Positions 24,857 through 38,279 of a stretch of 64,000 bases of DNA are shown piece by piece; the stretch's first letter is position 1, and each line of letters starts with the position of its first letter. The position numbers and the translations under genes were made by a program. The DNA comes from Crotophaga sulcirostris. Lineage: Eukaryota; Chordata; Aves; Cuculiformes; Crotophagidae. The DNA is taken from positions 186,001-250,000 of the forward strand of contig VYZB01000275.1 in assembly GCA_013397455.1 (NCBI GenBank). Direction: 5' to 3'. The notes under the pieces are model-generated. The model had not been told where the DNA came from, did not search any database, and worked only from the letters and a program-made list of their open reading frames with translations.

Positions 24857-24909
24857 AAATGGGAGTTGGGTGCCTGAGTCAATGGAAATCGGACACCTGA
24901 TTCCCATTT
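24857..24909. repeat. Decayed inverted repeat (ancient MITE-like)
   Basis: The two 21-nt arms (24857-24877 and 24889-24909) match at 16 of 21 positions when one is reverse-complemented, with an 11-nt loop. All five mismatches are transitions, the expected decay of a once-perfect palindrome. The arm pattern (AAATGGGA...GGTG) resembles short inverted-repeat elements that I recall from turtle, crocodile and bird genomes. The family name is not assigned. Confidence 0.6.
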
Positions 24910-27900
24910 GTGCCTTTGAAAAATCTTCCTTTTATAAATCATTGTGGAATTCCTATACTGCGATAGAATATAGAAAGGGAGATAGGGCTTAGAAGTAATG
25001 CTTGAAGTTCTCCAAGGACTATAAGGATACCCTTTCTACTTTCTTGCCTTTGAAACCAATATTCTTGGTTAAGTCACTGTATTTAAATATAGCCATTCTT
25101 TTGCAAAGAACTGTGGTTTGCAAATTATGATAACCAGCTCTCTGGCTGATGGTCATTCAAAATCCTGCTGTATGATCTTTTCAAAAAAACTGCACTATTG
25201 TTTGCACCCATCTTTCACTAATAGTCTGAAATACTGAGTCTCTGAAAAACATGGGGAGATGAAAGTGTTCTGTCGCTCATTGGGCAACTGATTGCTCTAA
25301 TTATTGCAAGACTTTCAGGTTACTTTTTTTTCTTTTTTTTTTTTTTGTTTTGAGGCTTTCTGACCAGCTATTATCCTGTCCTAACAAGAACATACAGAAA
25401 ATCAATGCCGTGAAAAGTTCAGTGCACTGTAATATGACTTAACTTGGAAATATTGTGCAATATGGTATTACTTGTGGTCTAATCCTACCTGAGTTTTTTC
25501 CTCGTTGTAACAATCTTCTTAATGTTTTATAGACGTGACGCAGTGTAACACTTCCTTCAAAGTAGAATCATTTCTGTAAGGTACAGGATAACAACAAGAC
25601 ATTCTGGTTTGCCATCACTATCTTTTTCATCACACAGAAACCCAAGAGAAATGCCATTCTTTCTTAGTTGCGAGAATGTTTTGAAGGTTTGTTTGTATTC
25701 TCCCCCAGGATAAAGTTTTCAAGGTCTTAAAACCAGACTGGAATCCTTTCAGAAGAACAGGCAATTATTTAGGGAAATGAAAGATATTATGATGGAATAG
25801 GAGATTCAGTTTGAGGAAGATGAAATACTTTTTAAGTCACTAATTACTAAAGAGTACAAAAAATAATAACTGACAGATACACTACTTTTTATATCAGCTG
25901 TCTCTGCCAGCTTACACATTACAGTTCATTAAGAGCTATTCAATTAAATGTGATTCTGTTATTAAGATATTCTTAATAGATCCTGGAATATCGGGGACGG
26001 GGAAAACCGACAAACAAAAACTGAAGACTGAAAAATCTACCAGCGTGATAATATTCAGAAAGGATGCATGGAATCATTTAGTAAACTCCCAGATTGTTAG
26101 AGTGACTTGAAGTTACAGAAAATATTTTTAAAAGATACAGGAATTAAGTTGATGAAAATTCAAAGAATGAAATATCAGCCAGCACTAATTTATACAAAAA
26201 ATATTTTTTATAAATTTCAATGTCATTTTTGATGACATTATGAGTTTGTAGGGATAATTAAGAGATTAAATATATTAATTTGTGCATGCAAATTAGGTAT
26301 TACGATGCCTAAAATGACCTCACATGAAGATTTGAAACACCTATCTAATATAACGCTTCAGATAAGCTCAGGCAGGGTATAAATACTTGGTCCAAGATAG
26401 TTGTGTAAATGTGCAGGTGGGTCTCTGAGGCAATCTAACATCCTTTTGTTGCCTGAAGAGGCAGTACTGACCCTCCCTCTCCTCTCTTCTCCTCCTCTTT
26501 CCCATCATCTTCTGTTTCAAGCCACTCCTTTCTCTTGCCTGTGGGACTTACCTGATCCTTTGGTGAGCTACTTCAACTTGCAAGCTCTACCTGAATTTAT
26601 TCACTCTGTTACTGAGCTAATTGCCTTCTACATTAATGGCTGGAATTGATTCATCAAGAACTGAGACAAATGTCAGAACCTGCATATGGAAAACACCTGG
26701 AGCATGTGGCTGGGAGTAAGTCAATATAAGTCAGGATGCCCTCTTTTGGCAAGAGAGGGCTGTTGAGTCAGCCTTGGTCATCCATTTGGAGCATAAATAG
26801 AAGCATCTCCAAAGAAGCTGAAGTAGGTTTGGTCCATCAGCTGAAACATCTCCAAAGCTCTATTTCAGTTTAAGCAGATTTGTTCTCCAGGAAGATTGAG
26901 AAAAGACGAAGAGTGGTCTAAAGCTTATACTATATTTTAGAGAGAAAAAAACCCCAACATCTCCCAGGGGAGAGAATGAAAGGTGCTGGTTTGTGATGAC
27001 ACAGTCCTGAATAAAAGGCTGAGTAGCTTTATCACACTAAACTCTGACAAAGTCCATAATGGGTATTCTAATGGGTATATAAATACACATGCATGTATTC
27101 TTTTGAGAAGTAACAAGGAAAGCTGTAATCAAAGAATAGTTTCACAGAAAATCAGTTAAATGATGAAGATTGAATTGGACATCAGAAAAAATACTTACAG
27201 GAAACATTTCACTCTATCAATGTATTTCTAGTAGGATTCTGAGGGAATCTATGTTAGGGATGAGAAATTTCAATGTTTCCATAGTGATGTAGAAGTAAAC
27301 ACGATACAGCTGCCAAAAAATGGGCAATTATTGACAGAATGATAGATAACGATAGTGACAAGGAAATCCTGCTAAATAATCCGACAAGCAGGGTCCGTTC
27401 AAAGCAAAACGCCTCCAGATATTTGCATCTGTATAGCTGCACACATAAAAGTGAAATTTGGGGATTGCATCCTGGTAAACCACTAACTCTAAAATTATAT
27501 AGCATTGTAGTGTTAAAGAAACTCATTATAAAGACCTAGTAAGTTATTGGACTGGAAGGACAGTTGTAACAAAAGATTGACACTAATTGTTTATGTGGCA
27601 TTAATGAGCCAAAAAAAATTACTTGGTCTTGTTGCCTTTTTTTTTTTTTTTTAAAGAAAAGTTTCCAACAATTGCACAGGGTAAAGCAAAGCTACAGAAA
27701 GTATTTAAATGCTAGAAAACAAACAACTTTTGTTTTCCTGTTGAAAGAGCTTGGAGTGCTTCTTATATAAGTCCACGTATATATATATTCTGTAAAAGTT
27801 TGCTTGCCCCAAGAAAAAGCATGTGACTGCAGGACACAGCTCCTCCAACCATAGGAAATTGGGTCTCACCTAGAAAATGTTATTGTATGTCACATTGAAG

Positions 27901-28033
27901 GTAATTTCTTCCAGAGGTGAGACAGTTTTTCTCCTAGGACAATTACCCAGGTTAATTTTTGCAAGCATCTCCTATCTCGATTAACTCCATGCTCTTCCCT
28001 TGGAGCAACTCCATGTGCAAGGCTACAGCTTGA
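24910..28033. other. Noncoding, no gene recognised
   Basis: T-runs at 25324-25346 and 27637-27652 and a short TA run at about 27779-27789. A pyrimidine-rich stretch lies at about 26470-26510. No gene or transposon pattern. Confidence 0.5.
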
Positions 28034-28370
28034 AGGGAGGTTGAGAGGTGACTTGATAAGTACCTCCAGGAGCAGAAAATCAGAGGTTTTAAATGGCTCT
28101 TTAATCTATCAGAGAGAGCTGTAACAGAGCAATGCGGAACTGAGCCAAATTCAAACTTGAAAGTAGATACATGCTGTAAACAGTGAAAGGGATTAATCAC
28201 TGGAACAAATTACCAATGAAAGTGTTGGTTCCCTTGCTTCTTGATGTTTTCGTGTCAAGCACAGATGTCTTTGTGGTAGTCAAACAACTGCAATTTGGTT
28301 CAATTCAAACAAAATTAAATGGTTTCTGATGTACAGGGTGTCAGAGTGCATGAGCTGAAGACTTTATCTG
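28034..28370 (+). mobile_element. Ancient CR1-type LINE 3' region
   Basis: Strongly diverged but recognisable: GGGAGGTTGAGAGGTGACTT, ATAAGTACC, TCTTTAATCTATCAGAGAGAG, AACCACTGGAAC-like AATCACTGGAACAAATTACC, and near the end ACAGGGTGTCAGAGTGCATGA. This matches the old CR1/L3-like lineage common in reptiles rather than the young avian subfamilies found elsewhere in the window. No open frame remains and the 3' tail is lost. Plus orientation. Confidence 0.7.
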
Positions 28371-30994
28371 CCTCCACCTGCATGTTTGTCTGAGAGAAAA
28401 AACATTAGGATATTATTATGTGGGTAATTTAAATATATATATATTATTATCAGTTATTCCAGGGCTGATTAAATACTAATATAATATTGGGGCATTTTTA
28501 CTTTTGAAGGTCCACTCAGTGATATTTCCATCTTCTCCAGTGAAACTAGTGAAGACAGGGGGATCTTAGCATTTTGAGGACTAAATGAGTTTTACTCCTC
28601 TTTACAATGCATGTGGCACATGAGTAAATGTCAACTTCAATCGTTTTTCCAATATAAACAAAATATTAGCACCTGCTTTCATAAAATCAGTAACAAAACT
28701 AATATTTGCATACTCTGAGATTATAATACAGTTTAAGGAGAGAGAGAATGATTTAAAGGAAATACAGACATGTAGCTAGTCACCTAATTCATAGAAGTAT
28801 TTCCTAAAACATTTTGTAAATGGGATGAATGAATAGTAAAACATAAACTAGAGAACAACACATATATATCCATTCACACATTTATGCTTGACACTTTCAG
28901 GATTCATAAGCATTTTTGCAACACATCTGGCTCACTGAATATTCAAAGAACATGACCCCACTAGAAGCAACATGTTGACTGGTGGTGTTTATTTATGAAA
29001 AGGTTCTTGAATAAGTTTTTTCACTTTTTTCCTAACTCACGCAGCTCTAATGGGAAGAATGTAAAACAAGATCTTAATTAAAACACGATGGTAAGATCAA
29101 ATTATTTTAATTAGAGTAGGTTAATATTCTATGTGTAATGGAAGTGTTTTACTGTGTGGTTAGTTTGATCTAGATGTCTCTCAACTTGAACCTTGTGACT
29201 TTTTCTCTAAAAATTACCTAAATCTTGATGAAATTTTATAGGATTTGAGAGTCTTGACATTCTCTGAAAAATGTTAGTCTGAGTTCTTTAAGGTTGCAGT
29301 AGAGCATCTGTGTGCTTAGTACAGTGTTTAAAGGTGATTGTCAGAAGAAATTTCTTTAGGGTTAGTCAATTAAATGTCCCTTTTTCAGATGTCTACTAAA
29401 AGAACAGTTTTTGTGAAAACATCTTTTTACTGTTTCAATTAAGCTGTAGATTTGATAATCAAAACCATGGGGAATCATTATTTACACAGACATTTCAAAG
29501 AATATAAGAAGAGGTTTTGAGTTTTAGTTGGGAGTTTTTTGTACTTGCTTGAGCCACTTTAAAAAAGATGGATAGTTTGATCCCGAAATTTTTTGATTAT
29601 AATGTGTGCTTGAAACATATTTCAGTTCAAACAAAGCAGCCTCAAACCATAGGATGTTAGAAGCTTATAAGCAGACTATAATGTACTGCCATTTTGATGA
29701 TCTGTAAGACTTAAACTTAAATCAACTATAAATAACTCATTTCAAGATGGATACAAGTGAAATCAGCTAAATTGATGCCTTTTTTTGTGTGATCTGAAAA
29801 ATACGCATAAATGGTAAGAAAATATTAATTGACCTTAACCTTCTATTGTAAGTCTCTTCAGTAATGTAGTAATACTTTGTGCTCATATAATATAGTACCT
29901 CTTATCAAAAGATCTCAAAGACCTTTACAAAAATTAATTAAATCTCACAGCACTTCTTTGACATAGGCATATAAAGTATCAAAAAGGTGTTTAAACAGAA
30001 AATGGGAGGCTAAAGTCAACATTTTCAAAACAAGGTGCCTAATGTTAGGAATGAGACCCTAAATCAGCTTATTGTGTTACCATTTTCATTAAAACCACAC
30101 TTCCCACTGATCTCAGGTCCCCAGTGACTCATAAGCACAGAGCTTTTGACTCACAAGGTCTTTGGTACAAGAACTTGGTTACTTTGGCCTTTATAATGCC
30201 AGGCAAATCACGAGTCAGCCAATGCAGACTCCTGCTTGGTGGAAAGAAAGAGACATCCTCTCAGCTTTAATACTTTCTGATTCTGCTACAGCTTCAATAC
30301 ATGGCATGACTTTGAAACATACCACTGTCCAAGACACTGGAATGACTTGTATCCTGAAAGTGCCTCTCTCCACCAAGAGTACAGATAACCAAGAAACTAG
30401 CTGATAGAGATGTCTAGCTTTTAGGCAGCCAATATAATGTAATAATTCACCCTGATTAAGGGAATTTCTACTTGTGGGGACCTGAGTAGCATAGTTGTGT
30501 TATAATTCCATTATTAAGAAAGCACAACGTATAGGTAATGTTAAGAAATGTCTTTCAAATAGAGCATTTTGAAGCACGTATTTCTTTGTCACTTTGATAC
30601 TAAAGACATAAAGGCAGAATAAACTTTATCATTATTTCACTATATTCTTGTTAGCATATGTTGCAACCTAGATAACTCTGAAAGCTTCCTCCCTGAGCAA
30701 GGTTTACATTCACAAAGCTTGGAAATGCAAGGTGGTTCTCAAGAACGGTGTAAGTACATATTTGCAAGGATGAATGTGATGGTGTGTGCATATATTACAC
30801 CTTGCTTCCAATATTTCCTGCCTAAGGAAGCAGTTCAGTGTCAATTCAAATAGAGGTCTCTCTACAGGATGGCCACTCTCTCTTGCACGTAATTCATTCA
30901 TAATGAAAACTTTTAACCAGTCTGCGTCTACATGGCTCTGCAGTTGGTGTCACTGCCACAATTCTGCTTTTTTGATAATGAGATAGCCTACGTG
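28371..30994. other. Noncoding, no gene recognised
   Basis: AT-rich, with a TATATATATA run at about 28434-28444. A stretch around 30020-30075 (ATTTTCAAAACAAGGTGCCTA) recalls another old reptilian interspersed repeat, but only weakly. Confidence 0.4.
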
Positions 30995-32335
30995 GTACCA
31001 AGTTTGCTGGCATCAGATGGGATTCACCTTTCTTAGTGAGAGAAGAGGCAACAAAAAGAACCTTGTGACTGGTGACTGCTCAAGGGGAACCTATTGATGA
31101 AGCCTTCTTACTGTAGCTATGGAAGACATGGCACTCACAAGCTCTCATCCTGCTGGGGGGCTTCAACCACCCTGACATCTGCTGGAAAAGTAGCACAGCA
31201 AGCTGTGGGCTATCCAGGAGACTCCTGGAGTGCATTGAGGATAACTTCTAAAGCCAGGTAATAGATTGCCCTTCAAGAGAGGATGTGATACTGGACCTGA
31301 TATTCACCAACATAAGTGAGTTAATCGGTGATGTCAAGATTGGAGGTAGCTTGGGCTACAGTGATCACACCATGACAGAGTTTGCAGTCCTGAGGGATAG
31401 GGGTCAGGGAAAGAGGCAAAACTGTACCCTGAATTTTAGGAAAAGAAACTCACATCTTTTCAAGGAGTTAATCAATAAGAATCCCTGGGAAACTACCCTC
31501 AGGGACAAGGGAGCCGAACAGAACTGGCACATCTTTAAGGAGATGTTTTCCATAAAGCACAAAAGCTTTCAGTCCCCAGGTGTAAGAAATTACAAATGGG
31601 AGGCAAGAGGCCGGCATGGCCCAGTCAAGACCTGCTGGTCTTAATGAAAGGCAAGAAAGGAATGCACAGACAATGGAAGCAGGGACAGGTATCCTGGGAA
31701 GAGTATAGGGATGCTGCTTGGTTGTGTAGGGATAGGTTCAGGAAAGCCAAGGCACAGCTGGAGCTGAACTTGGCAAGGGATGCAAAGAAAAATAAGAAGG
31801 GCTTCTCCAGGTTTGTCAGCCAGAAAAGGAAGACCAAAGAAAAAGTACACCAACTTGATGAGCAAGCCTGGCAAACTGGCAATAACAGACAAAGAGAAGG
31901 CTGAGGTACTCAACAAATTCTTTGCCTCAGTTTTCTCTGAAAACATGTCTTCCCACACCTTTCCAATGGATGGACTGCAAGGTAGGAACTGGGGGAGCAA
32001 AGTCCTTCCCCGTCTAAGAGAAGATCAGGTTCAAGACCACCTGAAGAACCTGAATATATGTAAGTTTATTGGACGTGACAAGATGCATCCCAGAGTCCCA
32101 AGCTTCTTGGCTGATGTAGTTGCCAGGCCATTCTCCATAACATTTGAAAAGTCCTGGCAGTCAAGTGAAGTCCCCAGTGACTGGAAAAAATGGAAATATT
32201 ACATCCATTTTTAAAAAGGGTAGAAAGGAGAACCCTGGCAACTACTGACCTGTCAGCCTCAACTCTGTACCTGGGAAGATCATGGTATAGATCCTCCTTG
32301 AAACTATGCTAAGGTACATGGAAGACAGGGATTTG
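30995..32335 (+). mobile_element. CR1 LINE fragment: ORF1 end, endonuclease, linker, RT start
   Basis: The copy opens with ASDGIHLS (about 31004-31030), the C-terminal motif of the CR1 ORF1 esterase domain. It then jumps by deletion to the ORF2 endonuclease (GGFNHPDICWK near 31155, LDLIFTN at 31294). The EN-RT linker frame (31596-31904, e.g. EEYRDAAWLCRDRFRKAK) follows, then [20 protein letters not shown] and the RT start ([10 protein letters not shown]). After about 32335 the similarity stops, so the RT palm and 3' end are missing. Several frameshifts and stops are present. It is truncated at both ends, which is unusual for a simple LINE insertion and implies later deletion. Confidence 0.9.
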
Positions 32336-35300
32336 AGTCAGCAAACTGTGGAATTAAACCATTGCATTGTCTATCAGTCCTCCTTGAATAGTGCCTTTAA
32401 AGTTAGCCAGCTTCTCAAACAAGTTATGGACCACTAAAGAACACCCCGAACGCATCCACAAGATCATTCTGAATTGAACTTTACATCCTCTTTAAAAAAA
32501 AAGATTTTATGCAGTGCCATCAGCTGTACGAATGCCAGTTAATAATTGGGAAGACAAATGGTTCCTGGTTCAGACAGTTAAAAAAGTTTATTTACCAGCA
32601 TGACCACAGTGAAAGTCAAAATCCTAGGTCCTAGGTGTCGATTATGTTTTCACATAGATTTTGCATTGTCCATACCGTTATTTTACAAATAATTCCTCTA
32701 TCATTATCTCTTCTGAAACAATGTAATATACACCTCTGAGTATTTAAAATTCAGAAAATGCTGCATATTAAAGTTGAACTTTGCCCTCCTCCAAATGAGA
32801 GCTGTGATTCCATGATAAGCCTCTACTAGCGGCTGTTGGCAAACTACACAAAGTCTTTTTGTTCAGCATCCATCTGCAGCAGCCGCCGCCTTCACTCAGC
32901 GAGGGGCTCTATTTTGGGCTGATCCTGAGGACCTGCACCACTCATCTATTTGTCCTACTTGTGTGGGCCTGATTAGCATAGCAGTAGAGCAGCTTGCAAA
33001 CCACATCTGTTACCTAATGATGCTGCCTGCTGACACGTTCGTGCATCTTCCATAGAGTCTTTTCTACCTCTGCTCACAGCTGTTTCCAGTTCCTTTCTGG
33101 TCCCATTCAACTTGAGTTTTGCATAGCTGTGTGAGCCCCTATGTGGCCTGGATCTTAATTCTTATTTCACTGCTTCTCTGTGTGTGTTGTACTTGCTGGA
33201 GATTTACTTTGCCTGAGCTAACTGCCTCCAGATTTCATTGGGAAGGAGCTATTTGTAAGGGATTTTTAGCACAACTCAGATAAGGAACTTTCTTCTTCCT
33301 CCTTCCCAGCAAAGCAGTTTGCTGCTCATATGGGACCAATGCTCAACTGACAGAAATAACTCTATCGATATTAGTGCAGCTCGGCAGATTTGTATCAGCT
33401 AAGTAACTGGCTTGCTGGGATATGTTGAAGGCCTATCTTCTCACACAGGCTTTGGCTTCTCAGGTTGTCAGAAAGACACTGGACTTAGCCTTCGCTGTTG
33501 GTTTGACCTTTAAAGTCTAGTCCCAAGTGCCATTCTTCCCCACCTGAAATAAGAGTCTGCTCAAGCTCCTTCAGCCTGGGAAGGGTTGGTAGGACACCTC
33601 CCTTGGTGCTAGAGCTCTGGCACGCACCTCAGGCTGGGGATAACTGAGGCAGCTGCAGAGCTCATCTATGGCCAAAGGCAAACAGGGAGGGAGATTTGGC
33701 TTGATACACAGTTTATAAGGCAGGATTTCCTCTCCCCACCCCTCTCCCCCCACTTTCAACCATTAAGAGTTTGTTGCAGCTAGTTTTATATTTAGAACTG
33801 GATGTGTCTCTTAAGTAATTGTAAGGACACCTGCAGCTCAGGGGAGACTACAAATATGAATATTCTTTTTTGATTCCTCAATCTTAACTGTCCAGCTGTG
33901 GAGAAAGCTTTTGATGACAAATATTTTCACTTAGTAAATCAAGCTGGACACACAAAACTCAGATATACCTCATGGTAACCAACAACACTAATCATTTTTA
34001 AATATCTTGCCTGGTGCCATTTTTTAGACCTACTTTATACATCATAATTGACAACCTCATATCGTCTAAGTTGTTTAATGTGTCCCTTCTGATTGTTACA
34101 GTGCTCAGACATTGAGTGATGCATCACAGAAACTTGGAATCAAATGACTGGGAACCTTTTTCTGTGCACTACTTGTTAGGCTGTCCTTGCAGTAATAGAA
34201 AGATGACAGTAAACTGCATCATTGACAACAGTCCCTCATGGTTTTAGTTGACCCTGCCAAATAATCCCATTCATAAAGCTATTAAATTCCATCTTCAAAC
34301 CAGTTAAGTTTCTAATTCCACCTCCTGTTGTTTATATACTTATATATAAGTACTTCATATACATATGTTTTATATACAAGCTCCTCTGATAGTTACAACC
34401 TTGCATCTCTTTCTAGTTTTGATATATTTATTCTTACATTATGTTCACACATATTTTAGAACATTTAATATTGCCAAGTAATAGCAACAAGCATCTTTTG
34501 ATGTGCATCATAAAGTTCATAATTAAAGATAAGAGACTCAAATCACATTCTGTGGCAAGGTGGCTTTATTATGTGCTTTTAGAGCACGTAAGGAAGTATA
34601 CAACTGTTTAGGCGGCACGATGGATGAAGAGAGTCTAAATTCATATCAATTTGCTACTGAACACAATTACAGAATGAAAAAATATTTTGCTTAATTTTTG
34701 TTTTTTAAATAATGTGTTCTGACTATATTACCAACTCAAACATTAGCAAAGAAGTATGAACAGGTTCCTAAATTCTAGCAGTGACTTGCGACTAAAGCCT
34801 CTGTCTGGGCTTTCTGAAGCAGGTCTAAAACTATAGTCAGGTAAAATTTCTTACTGGTGCATGAAATGCTACAGTTCAAGCAGCATCATTTAGCTACAAC
34901 CTCCTGTTTCAATTAATTCTCTTACCTGTTTCATGCCTTGAAAGCTTTCTTCTTTCTTTTTAAGTCACTTTGCCAAATATCACAGATGTTTTATTTTTGC
35001 AGCAGCCCAGTTATGCTTTCAGTAATAACAAGAGCTAAATTACATAAATCTAAAAAATGCAGAGTACATAGGCATCCATCATCACTTGCAAAATATGTAG
35101 ACATAGTTGTCAGATAAGAGGAACAATCCTAAAGGACTTGGCAAGACAACAACAAGCTCTGTACTGTAGTTGCTGGATATCACATTCAGTTACAATCTTA
35201 AGGAAAAAGATACAATCTCATAAGTGGGTCTCTAGACGGGAAATTTACTTGCTGATTATAATCCTTGCTCTCCCTCTGTCCTGGCAGGCAGTATTTTATT

Positions 35301-36641
35301 TTCCATGCCATCTTGTGAATTTATTTTGAGATCTCTCTTTGCTTAATGTGTGGGATATCACCTTTGGCAAGAGCTTTTCAGTGTAATACTGATGTGGACA
35401 GTAATTTAACACCAGAAAGCCTTCAGGGTTTTTCACATTCTTGATAAAACTAGAGGCACTACATTGTGTGTCTAGGAACACACAGCATAAAAGTAAGACG
35501 ATACCTAGCTGTAATGCAACGAAGTCTCAAGTGTTTCGAAAATCCTCATTTAGCACTTATTTCCAGTCTGTGGCTGTCACATGATTTGAAGGCATCCTGC
35601 CCTTGGTGCCTAACCACCATCCTCCCTGTGCTGTAGGTTCTGCCACAAGTAGCCTGTGCTTCTCTAAGGAGGACCTGCATCCTTCACTCCACAGTATTGA
35701 CCTTTCCATTTCTGAGCAAGCTCTTTGCATTGAAAGTAGGCTGAAGAAGCTGTTCTAATGGCTCCTAATATGACTGCAGAAGTTAACAAGACAATCAAGG
35801 AGATAAAAAACCTTTTTATTTTTTTCTGCTTCATTTCGTGGAAATAGGTCGTGCAGTTCAAGGAGGAAATATCACAATGCTACAGGGACTACCACTGATA
35901 TCACGAGAGCAATTAGTACTAGTTTCTTTGAACAGAATTTTACACAGCTGTGAAGTTCAAGGCGTACAACAGAACTGAAAGTCAGATTGCTTCTTGGAAA
36001 GCTTAGATGTAGATTTCAGTTACTCACTTTAAACACTTGTCTTCATTTATTACTTTTACACTTATTTTTCCACACACTTCTCTCTGGATTCAGCCAACCA
36101 TAACAACAGCTGTCCTTGTAAAAATAGGTTTATGGAACTTAATACAGGGAGAAACCAACAGGCATCCAATGAAATAATTCTGCCTTTTGATATAAGTGTT
36201 TCTATCTACATTGCAATCTGGAGGTGGGTGGCCATCCTGTGTAGATATATCCAAATTAATATCTTTCTAGCTGTGTCTCCATGGTAGCAAGGACTTCTTG
36301 TGGCATGTACAGTCCTGCAAGGCATGGGGTGTGTATGCTGGAATAGCTGTCTTTCCTGAGTGTCACAGCTGCCAGATTAAAGCTCACATGGAGTTGTCCA
36401 TGTAAGATGGCATCACACTACAGTTTTGGGGATATTTTTTTGTTGATGAATGTTATTGAAAGACAGATAAGTCACTTTTGAGATGATAATTCAAATCCTT
36501 ACAGCCTGAAGGTTAATCAAACCCATCTGCTCAGAAGAGCTTTTATCAGTTCTGACTTCAAACATAACCTCTGTGGAGACACAGTCACATATCTATAGCC
36601 CTCGTTAAGGAGCATGATTTCTAAAGATAATATTCTAATGT
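32336..36641. other. Noncoding, no gene recognised
   Basis: A locally GC-richer patch lies at about 32860-32945, with CAGCAGCCGCCGCC-like content, and another at 33570-33770. A 16-bp AT palindrome sits at 34337-34352. A degenerate X-box-like CTCCATGGTAGCAA is at about 36277. A minus-strand frame at 35664-35861 has a hydrophobic stretch but no family match. Confidence 0.45.
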
Positions 36642-36807
36642 TCAACCATAGAATCTCCTGATTGGAAAAGACCTTTGAGATCCAACTGCACATGTCCACT
36701 ACTAAACCGTATCCCTGAGAAACTTGTCTATCCATCTTTTAAACACCTCCAGGGACGGTGACTCAACCACCTCCTTGAGCAGCCTGTTCCAGTGCCTGAC
36801 CACCCTT

Positions 36808-37660
36808 TCAGTACAGAAATTTTCCCTCATGTCTAGTCTGAACCTCCCCTGGCACAACTTGTGGCTGTTTCCCCTTGTTTCTCCCCTGTTTCACTTGGGA
36901 GAAGAGACCAACACTCACCTTGCTACAACCTCCTTTCAGACTGTTGTAGACAGTGATGAGGTCTCCCCTCAGCCTCCTCTTCTCCAAGCTAAACAACCCC
37001 AGTTCCCTCAGCCACTCCTTGTAGGACTTGTTCTCCAGCCCCTTCATCAGCCTCGTTGCCCTTCTCTGGACACGCTCCAGCTCCTCAATGTCCTTCTTGT
37101 AGTGAGGGGCCCAAAACTGAACACAGGACTCGAGGTGTGGCCTTACCAGTGCTGATACAGGCGCACAACCACTGCCCTGCTCCTACTGGCCATGCTGTTT
37201 CTGATATAGGTCAAGATGCCATTGGCCTTCTTGGCCACCTGGTCACACTGCTGGGTCATATTCAGCAGCTGTCAACCAACACTCTCAGGTCCTTCTCTGA
37301 CAGGCAACTTTCCAGCCAATCTCCCCCAAGTCTGTAATGCTGCCTGGGGGTGTTGTGCCCCAAGTGCAGAACCCAGCACTTGGTCCTGTTGAACCTCATC
37401 CTGTTGGTCTCAACCCATCGATGCAACCTGTCCAGATCCCCCTGCAGAGCCTCCCTACCCTCAAGATGATCAACACCTCCACATCCGCAAACTTACTAAG
37501 GGTGCACTTAATCCCCTCGTCCAGACCATTGATAAAGATATTGAATAGGATTGCACCCAGCATTGAGCCCTGGGGAACACCACTCTTGACCGGCCTCCAA
37601 CTGGGTTTAACTCCATTTACCACCACTTTTTGGGCTCGGCCATCCAGCCAGTTGGTTTTT
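36808..37660 (-). pseudogene. CR1 ORF2 reverse-transcriptase second half, catalytic motif damaged
   Basis: Minus-strand pieces: [19 protein letters not shown] and [18 protein letters not shown] (RT motif B region), [14 protein letters not shown], then a break where FADD should be. The C-terminus is at 36808-37047 ([20 protein letters not shown]). The second aspartate of the FADD motif and several following residues are lost through a deletion of roughly 13 bp, which also shifts the frame. Motifs 0, 1, 2 and A are absent through the larger deletion at about 37725. Confidence 0.9.
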
Positions 37661-37729
37661 TTTACACCCAGCAGGTGTACTTGGCCAGGCCAATGGCAGG
37701 CAGTTTCTCAAGCAGAACTCTCATCCTTT

Positions 37730-38085
37730 GTCACCCTTGTTTCCCCCGCATCCAATAAAGGAAGGAGATTCGCCTTGGCCTTCCTATTGTTGTTAGTATA
37801 TTTGTAGAAACTTTTTTTTATTATCTTTCACCAAACTAGCTAATTGAAGTGCTAGTTGGCAAAATCTTTTCTAATTTTCTCTCTACATGATCTCACTTCA
37901 TCCTTGTAGTCCTCCTGGGATGCCTGCCCCTGGTTCCAAAGCTCATATACTTTACTCTTCTTTCTGAGATCAATACAAAGCTCCCTGCTCAGCCAAGTTG
38001 GTTTTCTTCCTTGCTGGCTCATTTTACGGCACCCGGGATGAACTGCTCTTGTGCCATCAGGATTTCCCTCTTGAGGAGCATCCAA
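37730..38085 (-). pseudogene. CR1 ORF2 linker between endonuclease and RT
   Basis: The open frame 37852-38085 includes GRKPTWLSRELCIDLRKKSK and QASQEDYKDEVRSCREKIRK, the lysine/arginine-rich linker that in CR1 joins endonuclease and reverse transcriptase. The homologous segment occurs in the plus-strand copy at 31.6-31.9 kb. Similarity then runs to about 37725, where the deletion joins it to the second half of RT. Confidence 0.85.
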
Positions 38086-38279
38086 CCCTCATGGGCTCCT
38101 TTGTCATTCAGAACTGTCTCTCAAGGAACTTTATCAAGCAGCCTTCTAAACAGTTCAAAGTCTGCCCTCTGGAAGTCCAGGGTGGTGATTCTGCTGACCC
38201 CCCTCCTTACTCCTCCTAGAACTAAGAATCTGATACTTTCATGATCACTGAGCCCCAGGTGTCCTCCAACAGTCACATC

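Noticed and set aside
30000..30110. ATTTTCAAAACAAGGTGCCTA stretch resembling an old reptilian repeat
   Set aside because: Match too short and degraded to call an element.
31625..32000. Long minus-strand frames at 31.6-32.0 kb
   Set aside because: Antisense shadows of the plus-strand CR1 linker/RT frame.
34337..34352. Perfect 16-bp palindrome TACTTATATATAAGTA
   Set aside because: Sits in an AT-rich stretch where such palindromes arise by chance; no terminator or element context.
36724..37807. Long plus-strand frames (up to 156 codons) rich in proline and leucine
   Set aside because: Antisense shadows of the minus-strand CR1 ORF2.
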